From Arachis hypogaea (Eukaryota; Streptophyta; Magnoliopsida; Fabales; Fabaceae), in contig NC_092051.1 of NCBI RefSeq assembly GCF_003086295.3, forward strand, positions 78,066,445-78,130,444: a DNA stretch of 64,000 bases, given 5' to 3'. The notes beneath the pieces were generated by a model that worked only from the letters and a program-made list of their open reading frames with translations, did not search any database and was not told the origin of the DNA. Shown in pieces: positions 1 through 10,330 of this stretch. Within the stretch, counting starts at the first letter, position 1. Each line of letters begins with the position of its first letter. A program made the translations under genes and the position numbers.

Positions 1-1050
1 AGCTTGGTGGTGCTATAATAGGTGCAGAGGAGAGTTTACTCTTAAGCTCCTCAAAAACTTGCATACATTCTCTATCAAATATGAAGGGTACATTAGAGAC
101 AAGTAGGTTGCTTAGGGTTTAGCAATTTTTGAAAAGTCTTTAATGAACTTTCTATATAAGCTAGCATGTCCCAAGAAACTCCTAACTGCTTTGACATTGC
201 AAGGTGGGGGTAACTTTTCAATCATTTCCACCTTGGCTTTATCTACCTCTATGCCTTTCTTAGAGATTTTGTGGCCAAAGACTACCCCTTCGGTAACCAT
301 AAGATGACACTTTTCCTAGTTCAAAACTAGGTTAGTCTCTTGGCATCTCTTGAGCACCAAGGCAAGATGGTGAAAGCATTTAGGAAATGAGTCACCAAAC
401 ACTGAAAAATCATCCATGAAAATCTCAATAAATTTCTCAATCATATCAGAAAAGATGGACAGCATACACCTTTGGAATGTGGTAGGTGCATTGCACCAAC
501 CAAAGGGCATATGTCTATATGTAAAAACACCATAACGGCAGGTGAAAGATGTCTTTTCTTAGTACTTAGGATCTACTACAATTTGATTGTAGCCTGAGTA
601 TCCATCTAAGAAACAATAGTACTCATGCCGAGCAAGCCTCTCCAACATTTGATCCATGAAAGGTAGAGAAAAATGATCCTTTCTTGTGGCTTCATTGAGC
701 ATTCTGTAGTCTATGCACATGCGCCATCTGGTCACTGTTCTTGTTAGTATTAGCTCATTCTTTTCATTTGGTACCACTGTGATTCCCCCTTTCTTGGAAA
801 CCACTTGAATAGGGCTCACCCAAGGACTATCTGAGATAAGGTAGATCACCCCTGCTTGCTATAGCTTTAGCACTTCCTTTTGTACTACTCCCTTCATTGA
901 TGGATTCAATCTTCTTTGTGGCTGGATTGAGGGCTTGGCATCCTCCTCAAGAAGGATCTTATGCATGCACATTGAAGGGCTTATTCCCTTTAAATTTGAA
1001 AGTGTCCACCCAATGGCATCCTTGTGTTGTTTCAGCACCTTAATGAGCTC
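1..1050 (-). pseudogene. Athila-type pol remnant (RT to RNase H), older host element
   Basis: Read on the minus strand, this encodes the reverse transcriptase and the start of RNase H of an Athila-type Ty3/gypsy polyprotein: [48 protein letters not shown] and SFLGHASLYRKFIKDF are readable. Aligned with the intact Athila pol at 4199-8773, it has at least three nonsense changes: a TAG near 849 at a Trp position, a TAA near 556 at a Gln position, and a TAG near 313 at a Trp position. Another stop lies near 110. The reading resumes at 12357 after the inserted element is removed, because the codons for the motif SLSKEQEEEL are split exactly by the insertion. The rest of pol lies left of the window. 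It is a dead element. Confidence 0.9.
1046..1050. repeat. Target-site duplication AGCTC (left)
   Basis: AGCTC directly precedes the LTR and recurs at 12357-12361 directly after the 3' LTR. Removing the element and one copy restores the open reading frame of the host pol remnant. Confidence 0.93.
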
Positions 1051-1369
1051 TGATAACAAGTCATCTTAGCCTATTTTAACTAGTCTTTTTCTTTTGATTT
1101 CACTTAGTTTTATGCACTTTCTTGTATTATAAATTAGCCATTTGGATTGGAATTGCATGGTTTCCTTAATTCAAGCAACCACCTCTTAATTGATACAAAA
1201 TCATGAGATTCAAGCCAACTTTAGTTGATAACTAATTGATTTATAAACCTTGTGAATTTTGTGATACTTTGATTGGTTGTTTTGATTACTTGTAGGTGAA
1301 GAAAGGAAACAAAAGATGTGCCAACATTATGAAAGAAGGTTGCAAGAATGGGTTTAAGAAAATGGAATT

Positions 1370-2050
1370 CATGTTTGAGCTAACGTTTGAGTCAAACGTC
1401 AACTCAAACGTGAGTAGCAGTTGAAGAACACCCTGGGGAAAGCTAACATTTGCGCCAACGTTTGCCTCAAACGTTGAGGTCAAACGTTGGCTGAAGAATG
1501 AAGCTCATGGAAGGCAACGTTTGAGCCAACGTTTGCCTCAAACGTGAGGTCAAACGTTGGCTCCAAAAGAGAAGAGAATTGAAGCTCCTGGGAAGGCAAC
1601 GTTTGCGCCAACGTTTGCCTCAAACGTGAGGTCAAACGTTGGCGCCAAAGAGAAGAGAAATGGCATCCCTGGAGGCAGCAACGTTTGAGCCAACGTTTGA
1701 CTCAAACGTGAGGTCAAACGTTGGCGCCAAACAGCATGAAGGGGGCACACTTCAAACAAGAATAACTTGAGTTGTAGATGTCCAATTGAGGTGATTCCAA
1801 GTGGGTTAGAAAGCTGACATTCAGAGCTTTCCAACCATATATAATAGTCTCTATTGGGCACAAAAATTGGCAACACAACAAGAGGACAATGTAGCCCCAA
1901 GAAGCATGCAAGAGGGAAGAACCACGTTTGAGCTCACGTTTGACCTCAAACGTTAGCTCAAACGTGGATGACAGCAAATGGCCTATGCTGCATAATTTCA
2001 CTCAAGTAACGTTTGAGTCAACGTTTGACTCAAACGTTGGCTCAAACGTG
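1370..2050. repeat. Palindromic ACGT quartet array in the 5' LTR
   Basis: Seven blocks, each with four ACGT cores in the order AACGTTTG, AACGTTTG, CAAACGT, CAAACGT. CpG cytosines are at 1372 (mutated), 1384, 1397, 1409; 1447 (mutated), 1459, 1472, 1485; 1518, 1530, 1543, 1555; 1600, 1612, 1625, 1637; 1682, 1694, 1707, 1719; 1925, 1937, 1951, 1963; and 2010, 2022, 2035, 2047. Spacing is 12, 13, 12 bp in nearly every block, so each block is a dyad of about 45 bp. Three consecutive blocks repeat at exactly 82 bp. The function is unknown. Confidence 0.93.
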
Positions 2051-2181
2051 AATGACTCATGGCCCGTTTCACTAATGGATTTCTTCCCAACACCAAGAGC
2101 AATCAACGGAGGCTACTATCAACCCAATTCCATCAAGACTAAAGGCCCAATTCAATGCTTAATGATCATTGGAAGAAAGTG

Positions 2182-2190
2182 TATAAATAG
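2182..2190 (+). promoter_or_regulatory. TATA box of the Athila 5' LTR
   Basis: TATAAATAG lies 1.13 kb into the LTR. The same sequence is at 11462-11470 in the 3' LTR and a matching box is in the related solo LTR (22514-22522). Transcription probably starts about 30 bp downstream, leaving roughly 860 bp of R-U5 leader before the primer site. Confidence 0.65.
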
Positions 2191-3082
2191 CTTAGGATTT
2201 GAAGTTTTTAGGGAGCTTTTTTCCTTTTGAGTTTTTACTGAGTGATTTTGGGAGAGAGCTTTTGGGTTTTGAGCTACTTGCAGTGATCTTTAATTTCTTT
2301 GTCTTGGGGAAGGAGAATTCATTCCTCTTCCTCTTAGTTTTATTGCTTTCAATTTCAATTACACTTGTCTTGGATCTTGGGTTGGAGATTTGAAGAAATT
2401 CTGTTTCAATCTCATCCTTGGATCTCTCTGCTTATTTACTGAATTTAAATTTCTGTCTCCGTTACTTACTTCTCATCTACTTTCCTTGCAATTTACAATT
2501 CCCTTGAAATTGTTCTTGTTGGATCTAGGAAGGCATTGAGATCTAGACTTGGTTTTCTAGTCTCTGGGCCCTGAGATCTAAATTCCCAATTTACATTTTG
2601 TTTCTTGCTTTTAATGTTCATTTACTTTACTGCTTCAAGATCCGCTTCAATCCCAATTCCCTTTTACTCTTCTGTTTAATGTAATTCAACTTCTCTTTGT
2701 TTAAATTCTGCAAATCCATTCCCCAATTCCCTTTATAATTCCAGCCGTTTACATTTCTTGCACTTTAAGATTCTGCAATTTACATTTCTTGCATTCTAAG
2801 TTTCTGCAATTTAATTTCTTGTTCTTTAAGATTCAGCACTTTAAATCCCTGTTCTCTTTACTCCCATGCAATTTAATTTCTGCAAATCACAAATCACCCA
2901 ACTAAAACTTGATTCGCTTGACTAAATCAACCACTAAACTAAAATTGTTCAATCCTTCAATCCCTGTGGGATCGACCTCACTCCTGTGAGTTTTTATTAC
3001 TTGATGCGACCCGGTGCACTTGCCGGTTAGTTTTGGGTATTTTGGAAGATTCAGTTTTCCACAAATTTTCCCATCAAGTTTT

Positions 3083-3101
3083 TGGCGCCGTTGCCGGGGA
3101 T
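3083..3101 (+). other. Primer-binding site, tRNA-Asp type
   Basis: TGGCGCCGTTGCCGGGGAT starts 6 nt after the LTR. From memory it is the complement of the 3' end of plant tRNA-Asp (..CCCCGGCAACGGCGCCA), the usual primer of Athila elements. Confidence 0.88.
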
Positions 3102-3262
3102 TGATTAGATTGACAATGATTAAGTGGAGTGGTAATCTAGATCAAGCACTTTTTCTTTAATCTTGGACTCACCCACTAACTGTTTGAATTTTTGCTTAAA
3201 CTAAACTTCATTCTAGCAATAGATTGAAGTGATCTTACTGGTGTTTCTTTTGTTTTGTTTGT

Positions 3263-4174
3263 ATGTCAGGTACAGGGAGATCCGTTCCTGTTTTATCTGA
3301 AGCTGATCAGAGAACTCTTAGAAGGATAAGAAGAGCCGAAAGAGGGAAAAATATTATTGGAGAAGAAGAATCTGAGGAAGAATACCACGAGATGGAAGGA
3401 GATACATCTAACCCAGGAGGAGGAGTTAATAATCAACCACAACAGAGGAGAGTATTGGCTTCCTACACCTTTGCAAATGCTAGACATTGTGGAAGCTGCA
3501 TTCTCACCCCTAATGTCAATGCAAATAACTTTGAACTGAAGCCACAACTCATCACATTAGTCCAGAACAACTGCTCATTTGGGGGAGGACCATTGGAGGA
3601 TCCAAATCAACATCTATCTACCTTCTTAAGGATCTGTGACACTGTCAAATCCAATGGCGTGAATCCTGAAACCTACAAGCTTCTGCTGTTCCCGTTCTCA
3701 TTAAGGGATAAGGCCGCACAATGGCTTGAAACTTTTCCCCAAGGAAGTATCACTAGTTGGGATGATTTGGTGACTAAATTTTTAGCCAAATTCTATCCAC
3801 CCCAAAGAGTCATCAGGCTGAAAACCGAGGTGCAGACATTCACACAATTAGATGCCGAATCCTTGTATGAAGCATGGGATAGGTACAAAGCCTTAATCAG
3901 AAAGTGTCCCCCAGAGATGTTCAATGAATGGGACGTGCTGCAAAATTTCTATGAAGGCCTGACATTGAAATCTCAGGAGGCATTAGATCATTCTGCTGGA
4001 GGTTCACTACAACTGATGAAAACTGCTGAGGAAGCCCAGAATCTTGTGGACATGGTGGCTAACAATCAATATTTCTTTGCTCATCAAAGAAACCGCCAAC
4101 CATCACAAAGGAGAGGAGTAATGGAGCTAGAAGGAGTAGACTCAATCTTGGCTCAAAACAAGATGATGCAGTAG
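3263..4174 (+). CDS. gag: Athila Gag (capsid) protein, cut short by a stop
   Basis: A 303-codon ORF starting MSGTGRSVPV, about 160 nt after the primer site. Residues about 80-280 form the Athila-type retrotransposon Gag domain, with NPETYKLLLFPFSLRDKAAQWL, TKFLAKFYPP and ILTPNVNANNFELKP stretches. Gag forms the virus-like particle in the cytoplasm. The ORF ends at TAG 4172-4174. Three codons on, in the same frame, is a TAA at 4181-4183, and the frame then stays open through pol to 8773. Both stops sit in a glutamine-rich stretch and look like CAG to TAG and CAA to TAA changes, so the original gag-pol was probably one ORF. No CCHC zinc knuckle is visible in this ORF or in the start of the next one. 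The start is supported by position and by the typical acidic/basic leader. Confidence 0.9.
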   Translation: MSGTGRSVPVLSEADQRTLRRIRRAERGKNIIGEEESEEEYHEMEGDTSNPGGGVNNQPQQRRVLASYTFANARHCGSCILTPNVNANNFELKPQLITLVQNNCSFGGGPLEDPNQHLSTFLRICDTVKSNGVNPETYKLLLFPFSLRDKAAQWLETFPQGSITSWDDLVTKFLAKFYPPQRVIRLKTEVQTFTQLDAESLYEAWDRYKALIRKCPPEMFNEWDVLQNFYEGLTLKSQEALDHSAGGSLQLMKTAEEAQNLVDMVANNQYFFAHQRNRQPSQRRGVMELEGVDSILAQNKMMQ

Positions 4175-4198
4175 CAAATTTAACAACAATTTGAGCAA

Positions 4199-7100
4199 AT
4201 GGCCAAGAGGATTGATAGCCTCCAAGTTGCTGCAGTCAACACAAGCCAACCATCATCCACATGGGTGCAAAATGAAGAGACTCAAGAAGAGCAGCAGCAA
4301 GAACAAGTCCAGTACATGCACAACCAAAACTCTGGACAGAATGAAGTGTATGGAGACACATACAATCCATCCTGGAAGAACCACCCAAACCTCAGATGGG
4401 GGGATAACCATACCCAAAACCAACAACCATGGCAGAGGAACTCAAGCCAACACAACCCAAGAAGCAACCAAAACCACAACCAGCAGCAAACTAACCAAAA
4501 CCCCTACAAAAAACCTCAAAACAACTACCCCAACCTCAACCAATACCAATCTAATAACCAACCCACCAACCAAAATGCCTACCATCCACCACCCACATCT
4601 CATAACCCACCTCAAGTATCACCTGAAGCCCAAAGAATCACTCACTTGGAGGCCATGATAGACAAAATGTTGAAACACCAGGAAATGGTAACCAAGAATC
4701 AGGAAGCCTCCCTAAAGAGCCTAGAGAGACAGATGGGGCAACTCTCCAAGCAAGTATCTGTTGAGAGACCTTCAAACTCACTGCCCAGCGACACAATTCC
4801 AAATCCCAAGGAGGAATGCAAGGCAATACAATTAAGGAGTGGGAGAACATTAATAAGCAACAATGACAGTACAAGGAAGCAAGCAGAGAACATCAAAGAA
4901 CCGACGGAGGATGAGAATCAAGCAAAGGCAGATGAGGCCAAGGAGCAAATTGTGATGCCAAACAAAGACACTGAGAAACTTAAAGAGAGGGACAACCAGC
5001 CACATAGCTCAAAGGAAGTAGCTCAGGGACAGCAGCAAATAGGAAAGAGTATCACACCTCCGCTGCCTTATCCTCAGAGGTTCAACAAAGAGGTTAAAGA
5101 CCAGCACTTTCACAAGTTCCTTGAGACCTTCAAGAAGCTGGAAATTAATATTCCATTGGCTAAAGCACTTGAGCAAATGCCTCTATATTCCAAGTTTCTG
5201 AAGGATCTTATCAACAAGAAAAGAAGTTGGCTTGAAAGGGAAACCGTATTACTCACCGAGGAATGCAGTGCTGTGATTCAACGGGGTATTCCACCTAAAC
5301 TTAAGGATCCGGGAAGCTTTGTAGTCTCATGCACTATTGGCAAGATACTTCTCAACAAGGCTCTCTGTGACCTGGGTGCCAGCATCAATTTAATGCCTCT
5401 CTCAATGATGAGACAACTTGCCATAGAAGAGCTTAAACCCACCAGGATGTCACTAGTCATGGCTGACAGATCAATCAAGACACCCAATGGAATTGTAGAG
5501 AATCTGTTGGTGAAGGTTGGGGAGTTTATTTTCCCAGCAGATTTTGTAATTTTGGACACTGAAGAAGAAGGAAACGACTCAATCATTCTGGGAAGGCCAT
5601 TTCTACACACAGCAAGGGCCATCATTGATGTAGAAAAAGGAGAAATGACCTTCAGGGTTCATAATGAACAAATGGTCATAAATGTGTTCAAATCAATGCA
5701 AAACGCCCCTGAGCAAGAGGATTACGTAAGAGTGGATATGATAGACAGTTTGGTGGAAGAAACATTAGAAGAAAATTTTCAAGAGCAAGAAGGAAATCAA
5801 GGGGCAAGAGAGGAACAAGTGGCTGAGACCTCTACTGAGCAAGATGAAAGGCAAGATAAGAAGGAAGATGTACGAAGACAAGAACTGAAACCTTTACCCA
5901 CCCATCTCAAATATGCATTCCTTGGCACATCGGAGAGCTTCCCAGTAATCATTAATTCATCCCTGACAAAGAAGGAGGAAGGAGAACTTCTTGACATACT
6001 CAAAGCTCACAAAGATGCTTTAGGATGGACCATTGATGACCTGAAGGGAATCAGTCCTGCAGTATGTATGCATAAGATCCTCTTGGAAGATAATTCCAAA
6101 CCAGTTGTTCAACCGCAAAGAAGGCTAAATCCCACAATGAAGGAAGTTGTCCAGAAGGAAGTAATGAAGTTGTGGGATGCAGGGATAATCTTCCCAATAT
6201 CTGACAGCCCATGGGTAAGCCCGGTTCAAGTTGTACCAAAGAAGGGAGGAATGACGGTCATCACTAATGAGAAGAATGAGTTGATCCCTACCAGAACAGT
6301 GACTGGGTGGAGGATGTGCATAGACTATAGAAGATTGAATGATGCCACCAGGAAGGATCAATTCCCTCTCCCATTCATTGATCAGATGCTGGAAAGGTTA
6401 GCCGGCCATGCCTATTACTGCTTTTTGGACGGATATTCTGGGTATAATCAAATCGTGGTGGACCCCAAGGACCAAGAGAAAACTGCCTTTACATGTCCAT
6501 TTGGAGTTTTTGCATATCGGAGGATGCCCTTTGGGCTCTGCAACGCCCCTGCCACATTTCAAAGGTGTATGCTCTCCATTTTCTCTGATATGGTCGAAAA
6601 ATTTTTAGAAGTTTTCATGGATGACTTCTCTGTTTTTGGTGATAATTTCAATGCTTGCCTAAACCATTTAACCCTTGTCTTGAAACGGTGCCAAGAAACT
6701 AATTTGGTTTTAAACTGGGAGAAATGCCATTTCATGGTACCCGAAGGGATTGTTCTTGGCCATAAAGTTTCAAAAAAAGGGATAGAGGTTGATAAGGCAA
6801 AGGTTGAGATCATAGAAAAACTCCCTCCACCAATTAATGTGAAATCTGTTAGAAGTTTCTTGGGGCATGCTGGATTTTACAGAAGGTTTATCAAGGACTT
6901 TTCAAAAATAGCCAAACCTTTGAGTAATTTGTTAATGCTTGATAACCCTTTTGTTTTTGATGGAAACTGCCAGCATGCTTTTGAAACTTTAAAAAATAGA
7001 CTCACAACAGCACCAATCATCACACCTCCAGATTGGGAATTACCTTTTGAACTCATGTGTGATGCAAGTGACCTTGCAATTGGTGCTGTACTTGGGCAAA

Positions 7101-8773
7101 AGAAGGGAAATTTGCATCATGTCATATATTATGCAAGTAAAGTATTGAATGAGGCCCAAAGAAATTACACCACAACAGAAAAAGAATTGCTAGCTGTAGT
7201 TTACGCGTTTGATAAGTTTAGATCATATCTAGTAGGATCCAAAGTTGTGGTTTACACTAATCATGCTGCACTTAAGTATTTGATGTCAAAGCAGGATGCT
7301 AAACCAAGACTCATCAGGTGGATACTACTCCTACAAGAATTTGACATAGAGATAAGAGATAGGAAGGGCGCTGAAAATCAGGTCGCTGATCATCTGTCAA
7401 GGTTACCACATGAAACAAGTCAAAAAGCATCCCAGCCCATAAATGAAAACTTCCCAGATGAGTACCTTTTGCAAATCCAGCAAGCACCTTGGTTTGCTGA
7501 CATAGCAAATTACAAAGTGGGAAGGAAGATACCACAAGATTTCTCTAAGCAACAAGTGAAGAAGTTGATCAACGAAGCAAGGAAATTTTCATGGGATGAA
7601 CCCTTCTTGTTCAAAAGATGCTCTGACGGAGTAATCAGAAGGTGTGTTCCCGAAAGTGAAATTAGGGACATCTTGTGGCATTGTCATGGTTCAGCTTATG
7701 GTGGACACTTTGGCCCAGAAAAAACAGCCGCAAAAATACTGCAGAGTGGCTTCTATTGGCCAACTATCTTCAAGGATGCCAGAGAATATGTACACCAATG
7801 TAATGAATGCCAGAAAGCAGGAGGATTAACAAAAAGGAATGAGATGCCTCAAAACTTTATCTTAGAATTAGAATTGTTCGATCTATGGGGAATTGATTTC
7901 ATGGGGCCTTTTCCTCCTTCTTATTCTTTTAGATATATCTTGGTAGCAGTGGAGTATGTCTCAAAGTGGGTGGAAGCCATAGTCACAACCACTTGTGATG
8001 CACAGATTGTCCTCCAATTCCTAAAAAAACACATTTTCACTAGGTATGGAGTGACAAAGGGTCTTATTAGTGATGGTGGTAGTCACTTTTGCAACAAACA
8101 AATGGAGAAACTCCTCCACAAGTATGGAGTAATTCACAAAGTAGCCACACCTTACCATCCTCAGACCAACGGCCAAGCTGAACTTGCAAATAGAGAATTA
8201 AAGAAGATCCTAGAGAAAACAGTGGGAATCACAAGAAAAGATTGGGCTAGAAAGCTAGAGGATGCATTGTGGGCGTATAGGACAGCTTTTAAAACTCCTA
8301 TTGGCAAGTCACCCTTTCAGCTATTGTATGGCAAATCTTGCCACCTCCCTGTAGAGCTTGAGCACAGAGCTTTCTGGGCCACTAAACTCCTCAACCTTGA
8401 TCCCCAAGCTGCAGGAGAAAAAAGGTTGTTACAACTAAATGAGTTGGATGAATTTAGACTAGAAGCTTATGAAAGTGCGAAGATATACAAGGAGAGAGCT
8501 AAGAAGTGGCATGACAAGAAGATCACAAAGAAGGAATTTAAGCCAGGACAGCAAGTGCTCCTGTATAATTCGAGGCTTAAAATCTTCCCTGGCAAACTGA
8601 AGTCTAAGTGGACTGGCCCATACTTGGTGACAAAGATTTTTCCCTATGGGAATATTGAACTGCTAGATGAGGCAACGAAGAATCAATTCACAGTAAATGG
8701 TCACAGAGCAAAGCTGTACTTGGGAGGACAATGGGTTAAGGAAAAAGAGGTTCAACACCTACAGCCCTCTTAA
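4199..8773 (+). CDS. pol: Athila Pol polyprotein: protease, reverse transcriptase, RNase H, integrase
   Basis: 1524 codons with no internal stop. In order: a Gln/Asn-rich Gag tail (residues about 1-150); a short heptad-like segment (about 145-185); aspartic protease with [13 protein letters not shown] (Asp at about 391); reverse transcriptase with [27 protein letters not shown] and FMDDFSVFG (about 806-813); RNase H with [13 protein letters not shown] (about 954) and [21 protein letters not shown]; integrase with an HHCC zinc finger (about 1161-1205); and a D,D35E triad at about 1233 (WGIDFMGPF), 1292 (LISDGG) and 1328 (NGQAEL). It lacks a chromodomain, as expected for Athila. The first ATG is only the first methionine after the two stops in the gag frame, so the natural product was probably a longer Gag-Pol. 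Such a protein would copy the RNA into DNA inside particles and integrate it in the nucleus. Confidence 0.95.
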   Translation: MAKRIDSLQVAAVNTSQPSSTWVQNEETQEEQQQEQVQYMHNQNSGQNEVYGDTYNPSWKNHPNLRWGDNHTQNQQPWQRNSSQHNPRSNQNHNQQQTNQNPYKKPQNNYPNLNQYQSNNQPTNQNAYHPPPTSHNPPQVSPEAQRITHLEAMIDKMLKHQEMVTKNQEASLKSLERQMGQLSKQVSVERPSNSLPSDTIPNPKEECKAIQLRSGRTLISNNDSTRKQAENIKEPTEDENQAKADEAKEQIVMPNKDTEKLKERDNQPHSSKEVAQGQQQIGKSITPPLPYPQRFNKEVKDQHFHKFLETFKKLEINIPLAKALEQMPLYSKFLKDLINKKRSWLERETVLLTEECSAVIQRGIPPKLKDPGSFVVSCTIGKILLNKALCDLGASINLMPLSMMRQLAIEELKPTRMSLVMADRSIKTPNGIVENLLVKVGEFIFPADFVILDTEEEGNDSIILGRPFLHTARAIIDVEKGEMTFRVHNEQMVINVFKSMQNAPEQEDYVRVDMIDSLVEETLEENFQEQEGNQGAREEQVAETSTEQDERQDKKEDVRRQELKPLPTHLKYAFLGTSESFPVIINSSLTKKEEGELLDILKAHKDALGWTIDDLKGISPAVCMHKILLEDNSKPVVQPQRRLNPTMKEVVQKEVMKLWDAGIIFPISDSPWVSPVQVVPKKGGMTVITNEKNELIPTRTVTGWRMCIDYRRLNDATRKDQFPLPFIDQMLERLAGHAYYCFLDGYSGYNQIVVDPKDQEKTAFTCPFGVFAYRRMPFGLCNAPATFQRCMLSIFSDMVEKFLEVFMDDFSVFGDNFNACLNHLTLVLKRCQETNLVLNWEKCHFMVPEGIVLGHKVSKKGIEVDKAKVEIIEKLPPPINVKSVRSFLGHAGFYRRFIKDFSKIAKPLSNLLMLDNPFVFDGNCQHAFETLKNRLTTAPIITPPDWELPFELMCDASDLAIGAVLGQKKGNLHHVIYYASKVLNEAQRNYTTTEKELLAVVYAFDKFRSYLVGSKVVVYTNHAALKYLMSKQDAKPRLIRWILLLQEFDIEIRDRKGAENQVADHLSRLPHETSQKASQPINENFPDEYLLQIQQAPWFADIANYKVGRKIPQDFSKQQVKKLINEARKFSWDEPFLFKRCSDGVIRRCVPESEIRDILWHCHGSAYGGHFGPEKTAAKILQSGFYWPTIFKDAREYVHQCNECQKAGGLTKRNEMPQNFILELELFDLWGIDFMGPFPPSYSFRYILVAVEYVSKWVEAIVTTTCDAQIVLQFLKKHIFTRYGVTKGLISDGGSHFCNKQMEKLLHKYGVIHKVATPYHPQTNGQAELANRELKKILEKTVGITRKDWARKLEDALWAYRTAFKTPIGKSPFQLLYGKSCHLPVELEHRAFWATKLLNLDPQAAGEKRLLQLNELDEFRLEAYESAKIYKERAKKWHDKKITKKEFKPGQQVLLYNSRLKIFPGKLKSKWTGPYLVTKIFPYGNIELLDEATKNQFTVNGHRAKLYLGGQWVKEKEVQHLQPS

Positions 8774-10330
8774 AAAGAATTGAAAGGTGTCAAGCTAGTG
8801 ACAAGAAAAGAGCGCTTGTTGGGAGGCAACCCAACCTGAGGTAGTTTTCTTTAGTTACTTCAATAAAAGGTTAAATGATTGGTATGTATTGCAAGGAGCT
8901 AAGTTTGGTGTTTCACACCAAAACAATTTAAGGGAGAATAAAGGATTCTAAGTTTGGTGTTCCACCAAAATCTCACTTAAAAACACACTCTCACCTTCTG
9001 CACAAAGGGTTACTAGCTCCAAGCAATCTGATAAATCATTTAATCATTGTCTGTTTCTAGTTTTTAGTTTTATTATCTTTAGCAAAGACTTAGGCTTTCA
9101 CATATGGTTATGCATAAGAAACATGGCAAGGGACTAAGTTTGGTGTTCACACACCAAAGTAAGTTCAAACGCCTACAAGAAAGTCTTGCACACTAACCAG
9201 TCATCTAAAGGCTTGAGAAACAAGCAACTTCCATTAACACTGCAGGAATTCAATCACTTTCTTGGGAGGACTACACACCATTAGCTGAAAAAAAAAAAAA
9301 AAGGAAGAAGAAGCCACCAAGAGGTTGTATTGTCACTTAACTCCATCAGCATTGAATTACTCTAAATTGGAAGTGTGAATATGCCCATCTTAATAGTAAC
9401 TGTTAGTGTAGTAGTCTGTATATCATTTTCGTTTCTTTTAAAATAAGTAGGCTAGTTTATGTGTGTGCTTGTGTGTTCATTTTCACTTGACAAGAAGCAT
9501 GTGTTGTCCTCTGCATCTTTAAATTCAATAAAAGAACAGTTTGAATGTGAAGCAAGATAGTCTCTGTTAGATAGAAGTAGAATAAAAGTAAGTGGTGGTA
9601 TGTGTGTGATTGTATAAAAACTCACTTTTAATGAATAAAGAGCCAGAATATCCCCTTCTAAGTAAAGAGTGGCCTACTGTCTATGAATCTCAATTGAATT
9701 AAATTCCTTGGTTAGAAAGAAAAACAAAAGGAGGAAAAAAAAGAAAAAAGATAGCCAAAAAGTGGCAGAACAAAAAGAAACAAAGCTGGACACCAATAGC
9801 TTGAACTGTAAAATATATGCCTGTGATGTCTTAGTACTAGGATCTGCTTGGATTAGTAAGCTCTTAGGAGTGCATCAACACTCGGTGACTTGGGTTAACT
9901 AATCCGGGATCATCAGCTGAAAGTCCACTATCAAGAGCAACCTATCTACAAGGCATTTAGTAACCCAAAGAGGTGCTGGGCATCAATGTTTTAAGAAGGA
10001 ATGTGAGCCAAGTGTCTATGGTGAATAATGTGTCAAGTATAAAGAAAAGAAAATGGACTTGCTACACATGACACTCAAATAAAGCTTATGAACAAAGTAA
10101 TAGCCAAGGATAAAGGAATAACGAGAGGTCATAGCAATATGTCACTTGAAGCTTGAAGGAGACTTTCTAGGCCTAGGAGTCAATAAGAAGTGAGTATTTG
10201 TATAATCCACACAAAACCCCATGAACTATCAATAATACTCTGCTAGCATGAACATCCTCTTCCATTTCATCTTTTCTTCATAATAATTCATTTCTTGCTT
10301 GAGGACAAGCAAGCTTTAAGTTTGGTGTTG
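8774..10330 (+). other. Noncoding 3' tail of the Athila element
   Basis: 1.56 kb without a supported gene; the 64-codon Lys-rich ORF at 9708-9902 looks like chance. It holds three short hairpins in which AAGTTTGGTGT is followed by ACACCAAA (about 8900, 8948 and 9136). A fourth AAGTTTGGTGTTG abuts the 3' LTR at 10318-10330, preceded by the imperfect hairpin TTGCTTGAGGACAAGCAA at about 10296. The segment takes the place where a polypurine tract is expected. A run of about 15 adenines lies near 9288. An env-like ORF, present in the other Athila element of this window, is missing here. Confidence 0.8.

Larger units (their letters stand above)
1051..3076 (+). repeat. 5' LTR of the plus-strand Athila element
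   Basis: 2026 bp, with termini TGATAACAAG and TTCCCATCA. The upstream part holds seven palindromic ACGT blocks (1370-2050). A TATA box lies at 2182. The U5 end has a CTGTGGGATCGACC block near 2963 and a GTGCACTTGCCGG block near 3016 that are also found in the other Athila-like LTRs of this window. The ORFs predicted across the LTR are low-complexity translations of the palindromes, not genes. Confidence 0.96.

Noticed and set aside
4172..4183. Programmed stop-codon readthrough between gag and pol
   Set aside because: TAG-CAA is suggestive, but a second in-frame stop follows three codons later, so two mutations are the simpler reading.
9708..9902. Lys-rich 64-codon ORF as an Athila env-like gene
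   Set aside because: Too short, A-rich, and unrelated to the env-like ORF of the minus-strand Athila element.
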